Below, one piece after another: positions 33,408-42,340 of a DNA stretch of 64,000 nt. The position numbers and the translations under genes are program-made. Position 1 is the stretch's first letter. Every line of letters begins with the position of its first letter. The notes under the pieces are model-generated. The model was not told the DNA's origin, ran no database searches, and saw only the letters and a program-made list of their open reading frames with translations. Source of the stretch: Miltoncostaea sp050249835 (GTDB lineage: Bacteria; Actinomycetota; Thermoleophilia; Miltoncostaeales; Miltoncostaeaceae); contig JBFWPT010000001.1 of NCBI GenBank assembly GCA_050249835.1, positions 189,915 through 253,914 of the forward strand. Reading direction: 5' to 3'.

Positions 33408-33965
33408 TCAGTCGCGTGTCCCCACGCGGGTGACCCTGAGCGGCGTGATCCCGGGGCCGCCCCCCAGCCCCCGCCCCTCGCGCGTGCCTCCGAGCCCAGG
33501 GCGCTCCTCGTCGGCCGGGGGGAGCACCGAGAAGTGGAAGTGCCACATCTTCCAGACGGGGTTCCCCTCGCCGTCGTCGCGCTGGTAGACCTCGGTCGCC
33601 CGCCCTGGGAAGTAGTTCGGCTCCGAGCCGACCGGGATGGCGCTCGCGCCGGTCCCTTGGTCGCCGATCACGGCGATCGGGAAGATCCCCTCCGAGCCGA
33701 CCCACGCCATGTCGCCCGAGATCTCGATGCGCATGATCTCGATGTCGGGGAACTCGACGATGTCGAGCTCCTTGCGGTAGTGCTCCCAGAGCGCGACCTT
33801 CTCCTCGATGCCGAAGTACGGGTGGCCGTTGAGGTTGAACATCAGGTAGGCCATGCCGCGCGGGTAGCACGACTCCATCAGCGGGATGTCGAGCCCGTGG
33901 TTGGCCTCCCACCAGTTCTTGTGCACCTCGAGGATGGCCTCGCGGTCCTCATCGAGCGTGGGCAC
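33408..33965 (-). CDS. SnoaL-like paralogue B
   Basis: This 185-residue tandem paralogue of the downstream gene has the same framework (DREAILEVHKNWWEANHGL, GHPYFGIEEKVALWEHYRKE, ISGDMAWVGSEGIFP, VWKMWHFHFSVLPP). The two differ mainly in the loop after IFPI, where B has GDQGTGASAIPVGSEPNYF. The C-terminal GLGGGPGITPLRVT is shared and unusual. GTG start after AAAGGAGC. Duplicated small NTF2-fold genes in one operon suggest a heteromer or substrate-specific versions. Confidence 0.75.
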   Translation of the reverse strand: MPTLDEDREAILEVHKNWWEANHGLDIPLMESCYPRGMAYLMFNLNGHPYFGIEEKVALWEHYRKELDIVEFPDIEIMRIEISGDMAWVGSEGIFPIAVIGDQGTGASAIPVGSEPNYFPGRATEVYQRDDGEGNPVWKMWHFHFSVLPPADEERPGLGGTREGRGLGGGPGITPLRVTRVGTRD

Positions 33966-34034
33966 GGTGGAGCTCCTTTCTATGGGCGCCCGATGCGGGC
34001 GAGGTGGTCGGGACGGGCGGGCGCGGGGCGCGTC

Positions 34035-34979
34035 TCATGTCGCCTCCGGGTCGGGGGGGAGAAGCCGCTCGAGGGTGGCCGGGTCGCCCGGCCACATCCC
34101 GGCCGCGGCGAGCCGCCGCACGAAGCCGGCGACGCGGGGATCGCCGGTGGCCGCCCGGGCGAAGGCGTCGCGGGCCTCGTCTCCGTGGCCGGCGCGGGCG
34201 AGCAGCAGGCCCCTCCAGACCGTCGGCTCGAGGTTCCCCGTGCCGATGGCGCGTTGCGCCTCCTCGAGCTCGGCGACGGCATCCTCGACCGCGCCCGCCG
34301 GCGCCGCGGCCGGGTCTCCGCTGAAGAGGCCTTCGGTGGCGAGCATGCGGAGGAGGCCCGCGAAGGCGCCGCCGACCCGGAGCAGGCGCTCGAGCTCGTC
34401 GAGGGGGGCGGGTGCGTCATCGACCCGGAGGTCGACCGGGCGGTCGTCGCCGTAGCTCCCCGTCGGGACGATCCGTACCACGAGCATGGCGACCGACTGG
34501 CGGCCCCGGATGTCACCTCCCAGCGACTCGGCCGCTCGGAGCGCCGCCAGCATGCGCGGCGCCAGGCTTCCGCGGGCCTCGTGGAAGGCCTCCACCATCG
34601 CGCCCGGGATCGCGGGCGAGGCACAGAGGTTGGACTGGGCGCAGACGTCCGGAGCGGCCGCGTCGGCGGCGTCGCCGATGCAGTCGGCGCCGGTGTGCAC
34701 GGCGGCGATCCCGGTGATGTCCATGAGCGCCACCTGGCGCACCGCCGCGTCCGGGTCGACGGAGACCATCCGGTCGAGGGCCTCGCGGGGGCTGACGCCC
34801 TCGGCCATCAGCGACAGGCCGGTGGGCCCGTACGAGGCCTCGACGAAAGACTGGGTCGCCACGACCCCGACGCCGGCCCGGCCCCAGGGGATGAGACGGC
34901 CCACCCCGAAGAAGTGCGACTGGACCGCCACTCCGATCTCGCCGGTCCCGGGGTCGCGCGCGAGCAGCGAGTAGGTCAT
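34035..34979 (-). CDS. DUF1028 Ntn-hydrolase-like protein
   Basis: The N-terminal about 220 residues of this 314-residue protein match DUF1028: SLLARDPGTGEIGVAVQSHF, WGRAGVGVVATQSFVEASYGP, GADCIGDAA, QSNLCASPAIPGAMVEAF, GGDIRGRQSVAMLVV and VDLRVDDAPAPLDEL. The C-terminal 90 residues are helical with a repeat-like segment (NLEPTVWRGLLLARAGHGDEARDAFARAA). DUF1028 proteins have a putative Ntn-hydrolase fold and occur with amide or amino-acid uptake genes. Its start overlaps the livM-like stop (ATGA), so it is firmly in this operon. Confidence 0.85.
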   Translation of the reverse strand: MTYSLLARDPGTGEIGVAVQSHFFGVGRLIPWGRAGVGVVATQSFVEASYGPTGLSLMAEGVSPREALDRMVSVDPDAAVRQVALMDITGIAAVHTGADCIGDAADAAAPDVCAQSNLCASPAIPGAMVEAFHEARGSLAPRMLAALRAAESLGGDIRGRQSVAMLVVRIVPTGSYGDDRPVDLRVDDAPAPLDELERLLRVGGAFAGLLRMLATEGLFSGDPAAAPAGAVEDAVAELEEAQRAIGTGNLEPTVWRGLLLARAGHGDEARDAFARAATGDPRVAGFVRRLAAAGMWPGDPATLERLLPPDPEAT

Positions 34980-36079
34980 GCGGGGCCGCCCTGCTCGTCG
35001 GAAGCGGGGTGGTTCGGCCCCGGAGCGCGGTTGCCGAACGGATGGCGGATCCACCTGCCGGCATGCGCGAGGGCGTCGATCGACAGCTCCCGCCCTCCCA
35101 TCAGGCCGCTCGGGCGCAGGATCATGATCAGGAGCATCGAGAGGGCGAGGCCCACCTCCATCAGCCCCGGCCGCCCCGGGAACGACACCGGGCCCACGTC
35201 GATACCCGCCTCGATCCGGCGCAGGAACTCGCGCAGCGCGGAGATCAGGATCGCCCCCACGACCGCGCCGGCCAGGCTTCCGACCCCGCCGATCAGGAGC
35301 ATCGCCAGGATCAGGAAGGTCGGGGCGAGGTAGAACGCCGACGGCGCCACATTGCCCTGCAGCTGGGCGTAGAGCCCGCCCCCGATGCCGACGATGAAGG
35401 CGCTGAAGACGAGGGCGACGCCGCGGACCCAGCCGACGCGGATGCCCATCGCCCGGGCGGCGATCGGATCCTCACGGGTCGCTTTGATCTTGAGGCCCAT
35501 GCTCGACTCCTGGAACACCCACACCAGGACGATCACGAGCAGCGCGGTGACCAGGGCGACGACCGTGGTCGTGTTCGTCGGGATGGCCGAGATGCCCTGT
35601 ACCCCGTTGGTGACGCTCTTCCAGTTCGAGGCGAGGGCGACGGCGGTCACGAGGATGGCGATGGTCGCAAGCCCGGCCGTGAGGCCGGCCATCCGCGACA
35701 GGGGCAGGGCGAGCACCGCCGCGACCGCCGCCGCGACGAGCCCGCCCAGGACGACGGCCAGCGCGAAGGAGGTCTCCGCGCCCTGGACGCTGCTCGCCAT
35801 GTCGCGGAACAGCACCTCCTTCAGATCCGCCGGCACCGTGAGCACGGCCACGACGTAGGCGCCAATGGCCACGAAGCCCAGGTGGCCGAACGAGAAGACG
35901 CCCGTCAGGCCGGTGAAGGAGTAGAGCCCGACGACGATCACGAGGTTGATGAGCGCGCCCACCACCACGCGGTCGATCGACTCGCCGCCGAGCGACCCGA
36001 GCACGGTCGACAGCGTGACGAGCGCCAGCAGCAGCAGCAGCGGGGTGGTGCGCAGCACCATCGGCCGGAGGGCGGTCAC
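34976..36079 (-). CDS. Branched-chain-amino-acid-type ABC permease (LivM-like)
   Basis: This 367-residue permease has about ten hydrophobic segments and LivM features: LYSFTGLTGVFSFGHLGFVAIGAYV, the cytoplasmic EAA-like loop SSMGLKIKATREDPIAARAMGI and GGVGSLAGAVVGAI. It forms the channel with the LivH-like protein. GTG start overlaps livH by 4 bp. The C-terminal tail of about 45 residues is longer than usual. The substrate could be an amino acid, amide or other small carboxylate; Liv-type transporters are broad. Confidence 0.9.
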   Translation of the reverse strand: MTALRPMVLRTTPLLLLLALVTLSTVLGSLGGESIDRVVVGALINLVIVVGLYSFTGLTGVFSFGHLGFVAIGAYVVAVLTVPADLKEVLFRDMASSVQGAETSFALAVVLGGLVAAAVAAVLALPLSRMAGLTAGLATIAILVTAVALASNWKSVTNGVQGISAIPTNTTTVVALVTALLVIVLVWVFQESSMGLKIKATREDPIAARAMGIRVGWVRGVALVFSAFIVGIGGGLYAQLQGNVAPSAFYLAPTFLILAMLLIGGVGSLAGAVVGAILISALREFLRRIEAGIDVGPVSFPGRPGLMEVGLALSMLLIMILRPSGLMGGRELSIDALAHAGRWIRHPFGNRAPGPNHPASDEQGGPA

Positions 36080-36966
36080 ACGCGGCCCTTCGCAGCCCGG
36101 GTCACGATGAGTCCCTGGGGCCGGAACGTGAGGGTCAGGAACACCGCGCCGTAGACGAACGCGTCGCGGTACGGGCGCAGCTCGACGGGCAGGTATGCCT
36201 GCAGGGCGACCGTGACGGCGCCGAGCAGGAAGCCGCCGAGGACCGCCCCGCCCAGGCTGCCCATGCCGCCGAGGATCGTGGCGACGAAGGCCAGGAGCAC
36301 GATGTTGACGCCGATGTTCGCCTGCACGACGCCCGCCTGCGAGGTCACGACCAGGGCGGCCACCGCGGCGAGCAGCCCGCTGATTGCGAAGGCGGTGGCG
36401 ATGACCCGGTCGGCGCGCACGCCGAGCAGCCGCGCGGTACGGAAGTCCTCGGCGGCGGCGCGCATCTGGATGCCCATCCGGGTGCGGGTGAGGAAGACTC
36501 CCAACGCGGCGAGCAGCGCCACCGTGACGATGACCGTGATCAGGTCGAGGTTGAGGATCACGACGTTGCCGAGGTCGAACGACTCGCCGAAGAACGGCGA
36601 GACGACCCCCGAGCGCGTCTCGGGTCCGAGGATCAGGATGGCCAGGTTCTGCAGGAGGTAGCTGAGGGCGAACGACGTGATCAGGAGCGTCGCCGGGCTC
36701 GCGCCGCGCACCGGCCGGAAGGCGACGCGCTCCATCGCCAGCGCCACCACCACCACGAGCACCGCCATCATCAGCAGGCGCAGATAGATCGGCACGTCGC
36801 CCAGCAGGAGGAGCGCGAAGGCGCCGACCATGATCAGCTCGGAATGGGCGAAGTTGATGAGGCCGAGGATCCCGAAGATGAGCGCCACGCCCAGGGCGAC
36901 CAGCGCGTAGAGGCTGCCCAGCGCGATCGCATCGACGACGCTCTGGGCGGCGAGGGTCCCGTTCAC
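36076..36966 (-). CDS. Branched-chain-amino-acid-type ABC permease (LivH-like)
   Basis: This 296-residue permease has about eight membrane segments and LivH hallmarks: ALGSLYALVALGVALIFGILGLINFAH, the loop RTRMGIQMRAAAEDFRTARLLGV and VATILGGMGSLGGAVLGGFLLG. It pairs with the LivM-like permease. The GTG start overlaps the LivF-like stop (GTGA). It is part of the five-component importer of this cargo block. Confidence 0.9.
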   Translation of the reverse strand: MNGTLAAQSVVDAIALGSLYALVALGVALIFGILGLINFAHSELIMVGAFALLLLGDVPIYLRLLMMAVLVVVVALAMERVAFRPVRGASPATLLITSFALSYLLQNLAILILGPETRSGVVSPFFGESFDLGNVVILNLDLITVIVTVALLAALGVFLTRTRMGIQMRAAAEDFRTARLLGVRADRVIATAFAISGLLAAVAALVVTSQAGVVQANIGVNIVLLAFVATILGGMGSLGGAVLGGFLLGAVTVALQAYLPVELRPYRDAFVYGAVFLTLTFRPQGLIVTRAAKGRV

Positions 36967-37712
36967 GTTCCCTCCCCCTGTGACGTGAGGGTCTCGGCGA
37001 CGCTCGCCTCGACGCCCAGGTAGGTGGCGACGAAGTCGTGCTCGCCGAGGAGCTCCTGGGTGCTGCCCTCGAGCACGACCCGGCCCGTGCGCAGCACGTA
37101 GGAGTGGTCGGCGAAGAGGACGGCCCGAGCCGCGTTCTGCTCGACCAGGAGGATTGTGACCCCGTCCTTGCGCAGGGCCTCCAGCAGATCGAAGACTTGG
37201 TCGATGATGAGCGGGGCGAGGCCGAGCGAGGGCTCGTCGAGCATCAGCAGCCGCGGCCGCGACAGGAGCGCGCGGGCGATCGCCAGCTGCTGCTGCTCGC
37301 CGCCGGACAGCTTGCCCGCCGACTGCTTCCTCAGCTGGCCGAGGGCCGGGAAGCGCTCGAGGAGCTCCGCGATCTGGGCGTGCGCCGCGCGCTGGTCCGA
37401 CCGCACCGTGGCGCCCAGGCGCAGGTTGTCCATCACGCTGAGCGTGGCGAAGATGTGGCGCCCCTCCGGCACCAGCGACATGCCGCGGCGTACGAGCCGC
37501 TCCGAGGCGACCCCGTTGGTCTGCTCGCCGTCGAACCGGATCGAGCCCGAGGCCGCCGGGACGAGCCCGACCACGGCGCTGAGCATGCTGGACTTGCCGG
37601 CGCCGTTGGGGCCGACCACCGCGACCGCGGAGCCCTCGTCGACCGAGAACGAGACGCCCTGGAGCGCCGCGACGCGGCCGTAGCGGACGACCAGGTCCTC
37701 AACGACCAGCAT
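36963..37712 (-). CDS. LivF-like ABC ATPase
   Basis: This 249-residue ATPase has Walker A GPNGAGKS, Q-loop-region LVPEGRHIFATLSV (the VPEGR/IF feature is typical of LivF), signature LSGGEQQQLAIARAL, Walker B LLMLDEPSLGLAP and switch-His replaced by Gln in LLVEQN, normal for LivF. It energises the Liv-type importer with the LivG-like ATPase, whose gene it overlaps by 14 bp. Confidence 0.93.
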   Translation of the reverse strand: MLVVEDLVVRYGRVAALQGVSFSVDEGSAVAVVGPNGAGKSSMLSAVVGLVPAASGSIRFDGEQTNGVASERLVRRGMSLVPEGRHIFATLSVMDNLRLGATVRSDQRAAHAQIAELLERFPALGQLRKQSAGKLSGGEQQQLAIARALLSRPRLLMLDEPSLGLAPLIIDQVFDLLEALRKDGVTILLVEQNAARAVLFADHSYVLRTGRVVLEGSTQELLGEHDFVATYLGVEASVAETLTSQGEGT

Positions 37713-38493
37713 CGCGCTGCTCCGTGATCCCGTGCCCGAGGTAGGCCTGCAGCACCGCCGGGTCGCTGCGCACCTTGGCGGGGGTGCCGTCGGCGATCGT
37801 CTTGCCGTGGTCGAGCACCTGGATGCGGTCGCAGATGCTCATGATCAGCCGCATGTCGTGCTCGATGATCACGAGCGTGCACTCGAAGTCGCTGCGCACC
37901 CGCAGGAGCGTCTGCACGAGGTGGTCGCTCTCGGCCTCGTTGGTGCCGGCCGCGGGCTCGTCCAGGAGCATCACCCGCGGGGCGCTCGCCAGGGCACGTG
38001 CGATGCCGAGGCGGCGCTCGTCCCCGTGCGGGAGGCCCTGGGCCGGGTCGCCGGCGCGGTCTCTGAGCCCGAGCGCCTCGATGATGCGCGCGGTCCGCCG
38101 CCGGGCCTCGGCCCGCGGCGTGCCGACGCCGAGGGCGCCGACCTCGATGTTCTCGCGGACGGTCAGCGCGGGGAACGGGCGCACCGCCTGGAAGGTCCGG
38201 CTGATCCCGACGCGGGCGGTCCGCTCGGGGCCCCACCGGGTGGCGTCGCGGCCCATGAGCTCGACCGAGCCCTGGCTCGGGCGCTGAAACCCGCTCAGCA
38301 CGTTCATCAGCGTCGTCTTGCCGGCGCCGTTCGGGCCGATCAGCCCGAGCACCTCGCCCTCGACGACCGACAGCGAGACTCCGTCGAGGGCCCGGACGCC
38401 GTCGAAGTGGACGGCCACGTCCCGGGCGGCGACCAGGGGCGCGGCCGCGTCGGCCGACACGCCCGCCGGAGCCGTTCCCGGGGTTGCGGTCAC
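37699..38493 (-). CDS. LivG-like ABC ATPase
   Basis: This 264-residue ATPase has Walker A GPNGAGKT, ISRTFQAVRPFPALTVRENI, Walker B VMLLDEPAAGTNEAE and IIEHDM switch His. The usual LSGG signature is replaced by LPHGDERRLGIARAL, with L-P-H-G where L-S-x-G is expected, a variant common in LivG (LPYGxQR). GTG 38493 overlaps the LLM gene stop (GTGA). It forms a heterodimer with the LivF-like protein. Confidence 0.92.
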   Translation of the reverse strand: MTATPGTAPAGVSADAAAPLVAARDVAVHFDGVRALDGVSLSVVEGEVLGLIGPNGAGKTTLMNVLSGFQRPSQGSVELMGRDATRWGPERTARVGISRTFQAVRPFPALTVRENIEVGALGVGTPRAEARRRTARIIEALGLRDRAGDPAQGLPHGDERRLGIARALASAPRVMLLDEPAAGTNEAESDHLVQTLLRVRSDFECTLVIIEHDMRLIMSICDRIQVLDHGKTIADGTPAKVRSDPAVLQAYLGHGITEQRDAGR

Positions 38494-39488
38494 GCGGGTA
38501 CCCCGAGGCGTGGCAGCACCTCTGCGGCCGCGAAGTTGACCAGCTCCTCGCCCCGCTCGAACGGCGCCGGGAAGAGGATCACCGAGTCGGAGCCGGCGTC
38601 GAGGAGCGACTGGATCTTCGCCGCGCACCCCTCGGCGTCGCCGGTCACCGCGAAGTCCTGGACCCACTGGTCGGGCATCTCGGCGGCGATCCGCTCGACG
38701 CCTCCCGTGGCCAGCTCCGCCAGCTCGTCGGTGATCCCGTAGACGCTCACGAGCGCGGTGTCGCCGATCACCGACAGGTAGAAGGCCAGCGTCGAGCGGA
38801 CCGCGTTCGCCGCGGCGGCCGGGTCCTCGTCGCCGCAGAAGACCGCGAAGGTCACGATCCGGCGCCGCTCGGTAGCCCCGGCCTCCCGAGCGCCCTCGTC
38901 GACGAGTTCCCGCGCCCAGCGCACGTACGCGGGGCTCGAGAGCGCGGAGACCACGAGCCCCTCGGCGAGGCGGCCCGCCTGGCGGACGGCCTTCTCCTGG
39001 ACCGCGCCGATGTAGATCGGCGGGACCGGGTCGAGCGGATACGCGAGCGTGATGCCGTCGAGGTGGTGGGTGTCGGAGCGGCTGACGGTCGTGCCGCCGA
39101 GGAGGTCGCGCACCGTTGCGACCGTGTCGCCGACGCCCCGCAGGAGCGAGCGCGGCCGGAGGTTCATCTGATCGAGCCAGGCCGGCAGGCCGAGGCCGAT
39201 GCCCGGCCAGAAGCGGCCGGGGTAGATGTGGCAGAGCGTGGCGAAGTCCAGCGCCTGGATAGACACGTGGCGGGTGACGGCCGAGATGATCCCCATGCCG
39301 ACCGGAATGCGCTCGGTCGCCGCGAGCGCGGCGCCCGCGCCGACGATCCCGCTCGTATACCAGAGGTCCTCCGTGATCCAGAGCTCCCCGAAGCGGCCGT
39401 CCTCGGCGACGCGCGCGAGCCGGGGGATGTCGGCCGGGGGGATGTGGCTCCCGATGAGGAGTCCGACCGGAGAGGTGCTGCCTGTCAT
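38490..39488 (-). CDS. LLM-class flavin-dependent oxidoreductase
   Basis: This 332-residue luciferase-like monooxygenase/F420-dependent oxidoreductase has GLLIGSHIPPADIPRLARVAEDGRFGELWITED, GMGIISAVTRHVSIQALDFATL (barrel strands), GRFWPGIGLGLPAWLDQM and PPIYIGAVQEKAVRQAGRLAEGLVVSALSSP. Either FMN or F420 may be the cofactor; the sequence does not decide. It is coupled to the hydrolase gene by an ATGA overlap. It probably catalyses the oxidative or reductive step on the substrate imported by the Liv-type system. Confidence 0.86.
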   Translation of the reverse strand: MTGSTSPVGLLIGSHIPPADIPRLARVAEDGRFGELWITEDLWYTSGIVGAGAALAATERIPVGMGIISAVTRHVSIQALDFATLCHIYPGRFWPGIGLGLPAWLDQMNLRPRSLLRGVGDTVATVRDLLGGTTVSRSDTHHLDGITLAYPLDPVPPIYIGAVQEKAVRQAGRLAEGLVVSALSSPAYVRWARELVDEGAREAGATERRRIVTFAVFCGDEDPAAAANAVRSTLAFYLSVIGDTALVSVYGITDELAELATGGVERIAAEMPDQWVQDFAVTGDAEGCAAKIQSLLDAGSDSVILFPAPFERGEELVNFAAAEVLPRLGVPA

Positions 39489-40327
39489 GTGAGCCCTCCT
39501 GCGGGTGGTGAGGCCGGCGACGACTCGAGGGTCAGCCGCTCCGCGCGCTCCATGTGGCCCTCGATGAGGGCGGCGATGCGGTCGGGGCACTCGAGCATCG
39601 GCATGTGGCCGATGTCGGGGATCAGGGTCTGCTCGGCGCCGAGCGCCCGCGCGAGCTCGAGGCCCGCGGGCGGGGTGCAGGTGGCGTCGAACTCCCCGGT
39701 GATGATCATCGCGGGGCAGCGCACCGCCGCCGCCTGCTCGCTTACGTCGGAACTGATGGCGGCCAGCCACACACGCTTCACCGTGGCGGTGTCGTTGGGG
39801 TTGGCGAGCTCGAGGCCCCGCTCGATCACCTCGTCGGGGCAGCCCGGGCCGAACGTGATCTCCGGGAAGACCTTGCCGAACGTCCCGGCGACGCCGAGCT
39901 CGTCGAAGGTCTGGAGCACCGACTCCACGTCGACGCCGTCGATGCGCAGCGAGCTGCCGATGGTGATGACCGACACGACGCGCTCGGGCTCGGCCGCGGC
40001 GACGCAGCATGCGAGGGGGCCTCCCAGCGAGGCACCGACGACGTGGTACGAGCTCAGGCGCTGGTCGGCGACCACGGCCTGGAGGTCGGAGAGCCACTCG
40101 TCGAGGCCGAACTCCCCGGTCGCGTCGGACTCGCCGTGCGCCCGCATGTCGGGCAGCACGCAGGTCCGCCGAGTGGCCATGCGTTCCACCACGTCGGCCC
40201 AGATGAGGCCGCGCATGTTGATGGGGTGGACGAAGAGCACGGCGGGCCGGTCCGTCTCGATCGGCCCGGTGGACCAGCCCACGAGCCGGCCGGCCGGCCC
40301 TTCGAGCGTGAATCTCTGCAGTTCCAT
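39485..40327 (-). CDS. Alpha/beta hydrolase
   Basis: This 280-residue hydrolase has oxyanion-region FVHPINMRG, PDMRAHGESD, nucleophile elbow GASLGGP (Ser), acid in GEFDATCTPP and catalytic His in IGHMPMLE. The family includes enol-lactonases, esterases and C-C hydrolases. The usual HG in the oxyanion motif is HP here. It lies upstream of and overlaps the LLM oxidoreductase, so the two probably act in sequence on the same compound. Confidence 0.86.
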   Translation of the reverse strand: MELQRFTLEGPAGRLVGWSTGPIETDRPAVLFVHPINMRGLIWADVVERMATRRTCVLPDMRAHGESDATGEFGLDEWLSDLQAVVADQRLSSYHVVGASLGGPLACCVAAAEPERVVSVITIGSSLRIDGVDVESVLQTFDELGVAGTFGKVFPEITFGPGCPDEVIERGLELANPNDTATVKRVWLAAISSDVSEQAAAVRCPAMIITGEFDATCTPPAGLELARALGAEQTLIPDIGHMPMLECPDRIAALIEGHMERAERLTLESSPASPPAGGLT

Positions 40328-40409
40328 GCCGTCTCGTTTCGTGCGAGTGACGTACCGGACCGGGGTCAAGGGGCGTGACCCCGGTCCGTGCCGAGCGTCC
40401 CGCAGGGTC

Positions 40410-41642
40410 CTACGGGGCGCACTCCGCCGGGACGGGGACGTCCGCCGGCGTGACGGTCTCCTTCCAGGAGCCTTTGCCGTTCTGGTACTGGACGATCTGC
40501 ATCGGGCGTCCGAGCGCGATGTGGCAGTCCGGGGTAAACGTCGTCGGGCCGATCGTGAGCGGCGCGTCCGTGAAGCCCTCCATCGCCGTCGCCAGGGCCG
40601 GGCCGTCGCTACTGCCCGCGTCCTGGGCAGCCAGCTGGACGGACTCGGCCATCGCCTGGCCGTACAGCAGGTAGGCACTCGAGGGCGCCCCGTACTTGGC
40701 GGTGTAGTCGGCCACGAACTGGTTGATGGCCTCGGAGGGGTCGTCCCCGTAGATCGAGCCGGACACGACGGCGTAGACCTCGCTCGCCTTCGGGACCGCG
40801 TCGAGCCAGCCCGGGCCGTCGAAGCCAGCCGTGCTGACGATCGGGGTGTCGATGCCGGCGTCACGGATCTGCTTGATCGCGGTGGTCCCGGTGGGCGGGT
40901 ACCCGCAGAGCGCGATCACGTCCGGCCTCGTCCCGGACGACCGGAGGCGCGAGACCTGCGACGCAACCGTGGTGTCCCCGGTCACGAAGGTGTCCTCGCC
41001 AACGATGGCGCCGTCGCCGTTCGCCGTCGTGAAGGCCGCCTCGAAGGCGTCGCACCAGGTCTGCGTGTACTCGTTGGACGTGTCCTTCAGCAGGTACGCG
41101 GTCTTGTAGCCCTGCCCGACCGCGAACTCGCCGCCGACGGTGCCCTGGGTCGGGGTGCCCTCGTTGACGCTGAAGGCGAGCGGGCCGATCCCCTTCGAGC
41201 CGAACAGCGGGCTGCCCGCACACGCGAGGGCCAGCTTGTCCCGCTTGACGGCCTCTCGAGCAGCCGGCGCGCCGAGGTCGTAGTCGCACATCGTGACCAC
41301 GACGTCCGCGCCCTGGTCGATCACGTCGATCGCGGCCGCGGCCGACTGGTTGGGGTCGGACTTGGCGTCGGACTCGACCGTCGTGATCCGACGCCCGTCG
41401 ACGCCGCCCGCCGCGTTGATCTGCTCCGCGGCCAGCTTCACGGCGTTGGACACCGTAACGTCGAAGTAGCCGAAGAAGCCGGTCTGCGCATTGGCGAGGC
41501 CGATCACGATCGGCTCCGTCGATGCCGCCGTTCCGGCGGTGTCCGCCGACCCGCTGTCGTCGTCGCCGCAGCCTGCCGCCAACGCCCCGAGAGCCAGGAC
41601 GCCGCAGGCAAGCCCGATAAAGGTTCGCCGTGCTTTGGTCAT
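40410..41642 (-). CDS. Periplasmic-binding lipoprotein of Liv-type importer (LivK-like)
   Basis: This 410-residue lipoprotein has a signal peptide with lipobox ALAAGC (Cys25), an Asp/Ser/Thr linker and a Peripla_BP_6 domain (IVIGLANAQTGFFGYFD, LAAEQINAAGGVDGRRI, DAKSDPNQSAAAAIDVIDQGADVVV). Residues about 60-390 form the two lobes that capture ligand for the LivHMGF-like transporter. Ligand is unknown; the usual LivK Ser/Thr pocket is not conserved enough to assign. It is the third gene of the operon, between TetR and the hydrolase, with an 82-bp gap after it. Confidence 0.88.
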   Translation of the reverse strand: MTKARRTFIGLACGVLALGALAAGCGDDDSGSADTAGTAASTEPIVIGLANAQTGFFGYFDVTVSNAVKLAAEQINAAGGVDGRRITTVESDAKSDPNQSAAAAIDVIDQGADVVVTMCDYDLGAPAAREAVKRDKLALACAGSPLFGSKGIGPLAFSVNEGTPTQGTVGGEFAVGQGYKTAYLLKDTSNEYTQTWCDAFEAAFTTANGDGAIVGEDTFVTGDTTVASQVSRLRSSGTRPDVIALCGYPPTGTTAIKQIRDAGIDTPIVSTAGFDGPGWLDAVPKASEVYAVVSGSIYGDDPSEAINQFVADYTAKYGAPSSAYLLYGQAMAESVQLAAQDAGSSDGPALATAMEGFTDAPLTIGPTTFTPDCHIALGRPMQIVQYQNGKGSWKETVTPADVPVPAECAP

Positions 41643-41644
41643 CG

Positions 41645-42340
41645 TCAGAGATCCTCCGTTCGGGTGTCTGCCCCCGCCGTCGGGCGACTTTTGGGGGTCT
41701 CGGGCTCGTCGAGCCGCTCGGGATCGCGGAGCTCGCGCTCGAGCATCGACAACAGCGCCGTGAAGGCGGCGTTGACGCGAGTTCGGTCCCTGGTCGTGTA
41801 GAGGTCGAGCTGCAGGCCTCTCAGCGCACCGAGGACGAGAGTCGCTCGCACGCGGGCGTCGCGCGAGGAGAAGCCGGCGCGCCGCAGGACTCCCGCGAAC
41901 GCGTCCACCCAGGCCGTGATGATCCCGTCGAGGAAGCGGCCGTATCGCTCGGGGTGGACCAGCGCGATGCCCCATACCTCGTAGAGCAGCCGGAAGTAGG
42001 GGGCCATCTGGGGTGAGGTGTTGTGCTCGAAGCTCGCCCGCAGCGGACCCGTCGGATCCTTGGGGTCCTGCTCGCTCTCCCTCGACGCGAAGAGGACCCG
42101 CTCGCGGCGCCGCACCTCCTGCACCGCATCCGACACCAGGGTCTCTTTGGTGCCGAAGTGGTAGATGAGCATCCGGTGGCTCGTGCCGATCGCCTCGGCG
42201 AGCTGGCGGAGGCTCAGGTCGTTCAGGCCGCTGGTCATCAGCTGGTCGATGACCTGGTCGAGCAGCTCCTCGCGGCGCGTGCGCACCGGAGGCTCGGAGC
42301 CGCGGCGCCGTCGCGTCGACGAGGCCTGCTCGGCGCTCAC
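41645..42340 (-). CDS. TetR-family regulator
   Basis: This 231-residue TetR-type repressor has its HTH at about residues 20-65 (TRREELLDQVIDQLMTSG, LSLRQLAEAIGTSHRMLIYHFGTKETLV). The helical ligand domain has PYFRLLYEVWGIALVHPERYGRFL. GTG 42340 overlaps the alanine dehydrogenase stop. It is encoded inside the operon it is most likely to control. The 14-bp palindrome 24 bp upstream of the first gene is its best candidate operator. Confidence 0.88.
   Translation of the reverse strand: MSAEQASSTRRRRGSEPPVRTRREELLDQVIDQLMTSGLNDLSLRQLAEAIGTSHRMLIYHFGTKETLVSDAVQEVRRRERVLFASRESEQDPKDPTGPLRASFEHNTSPQMAPYFRLLYEVWGIALVHPERYGRFLDGIITAWVDAFAGVLRRAGFSSRDARVRATLVLGALRGLQLDLYTTRDRTRVNAAFTALLSMLERELRDPERLDEPETPKSRPTAGADTRTEDL

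Noticed and set aside
38484..41801. A plus-strand frame of about 1,100 codons over the livG-LLM-hydrolase-livK genes
   Set aside because: Antisense to well-recognised families with ATGA-coupled starts; its own translation matches nothing.
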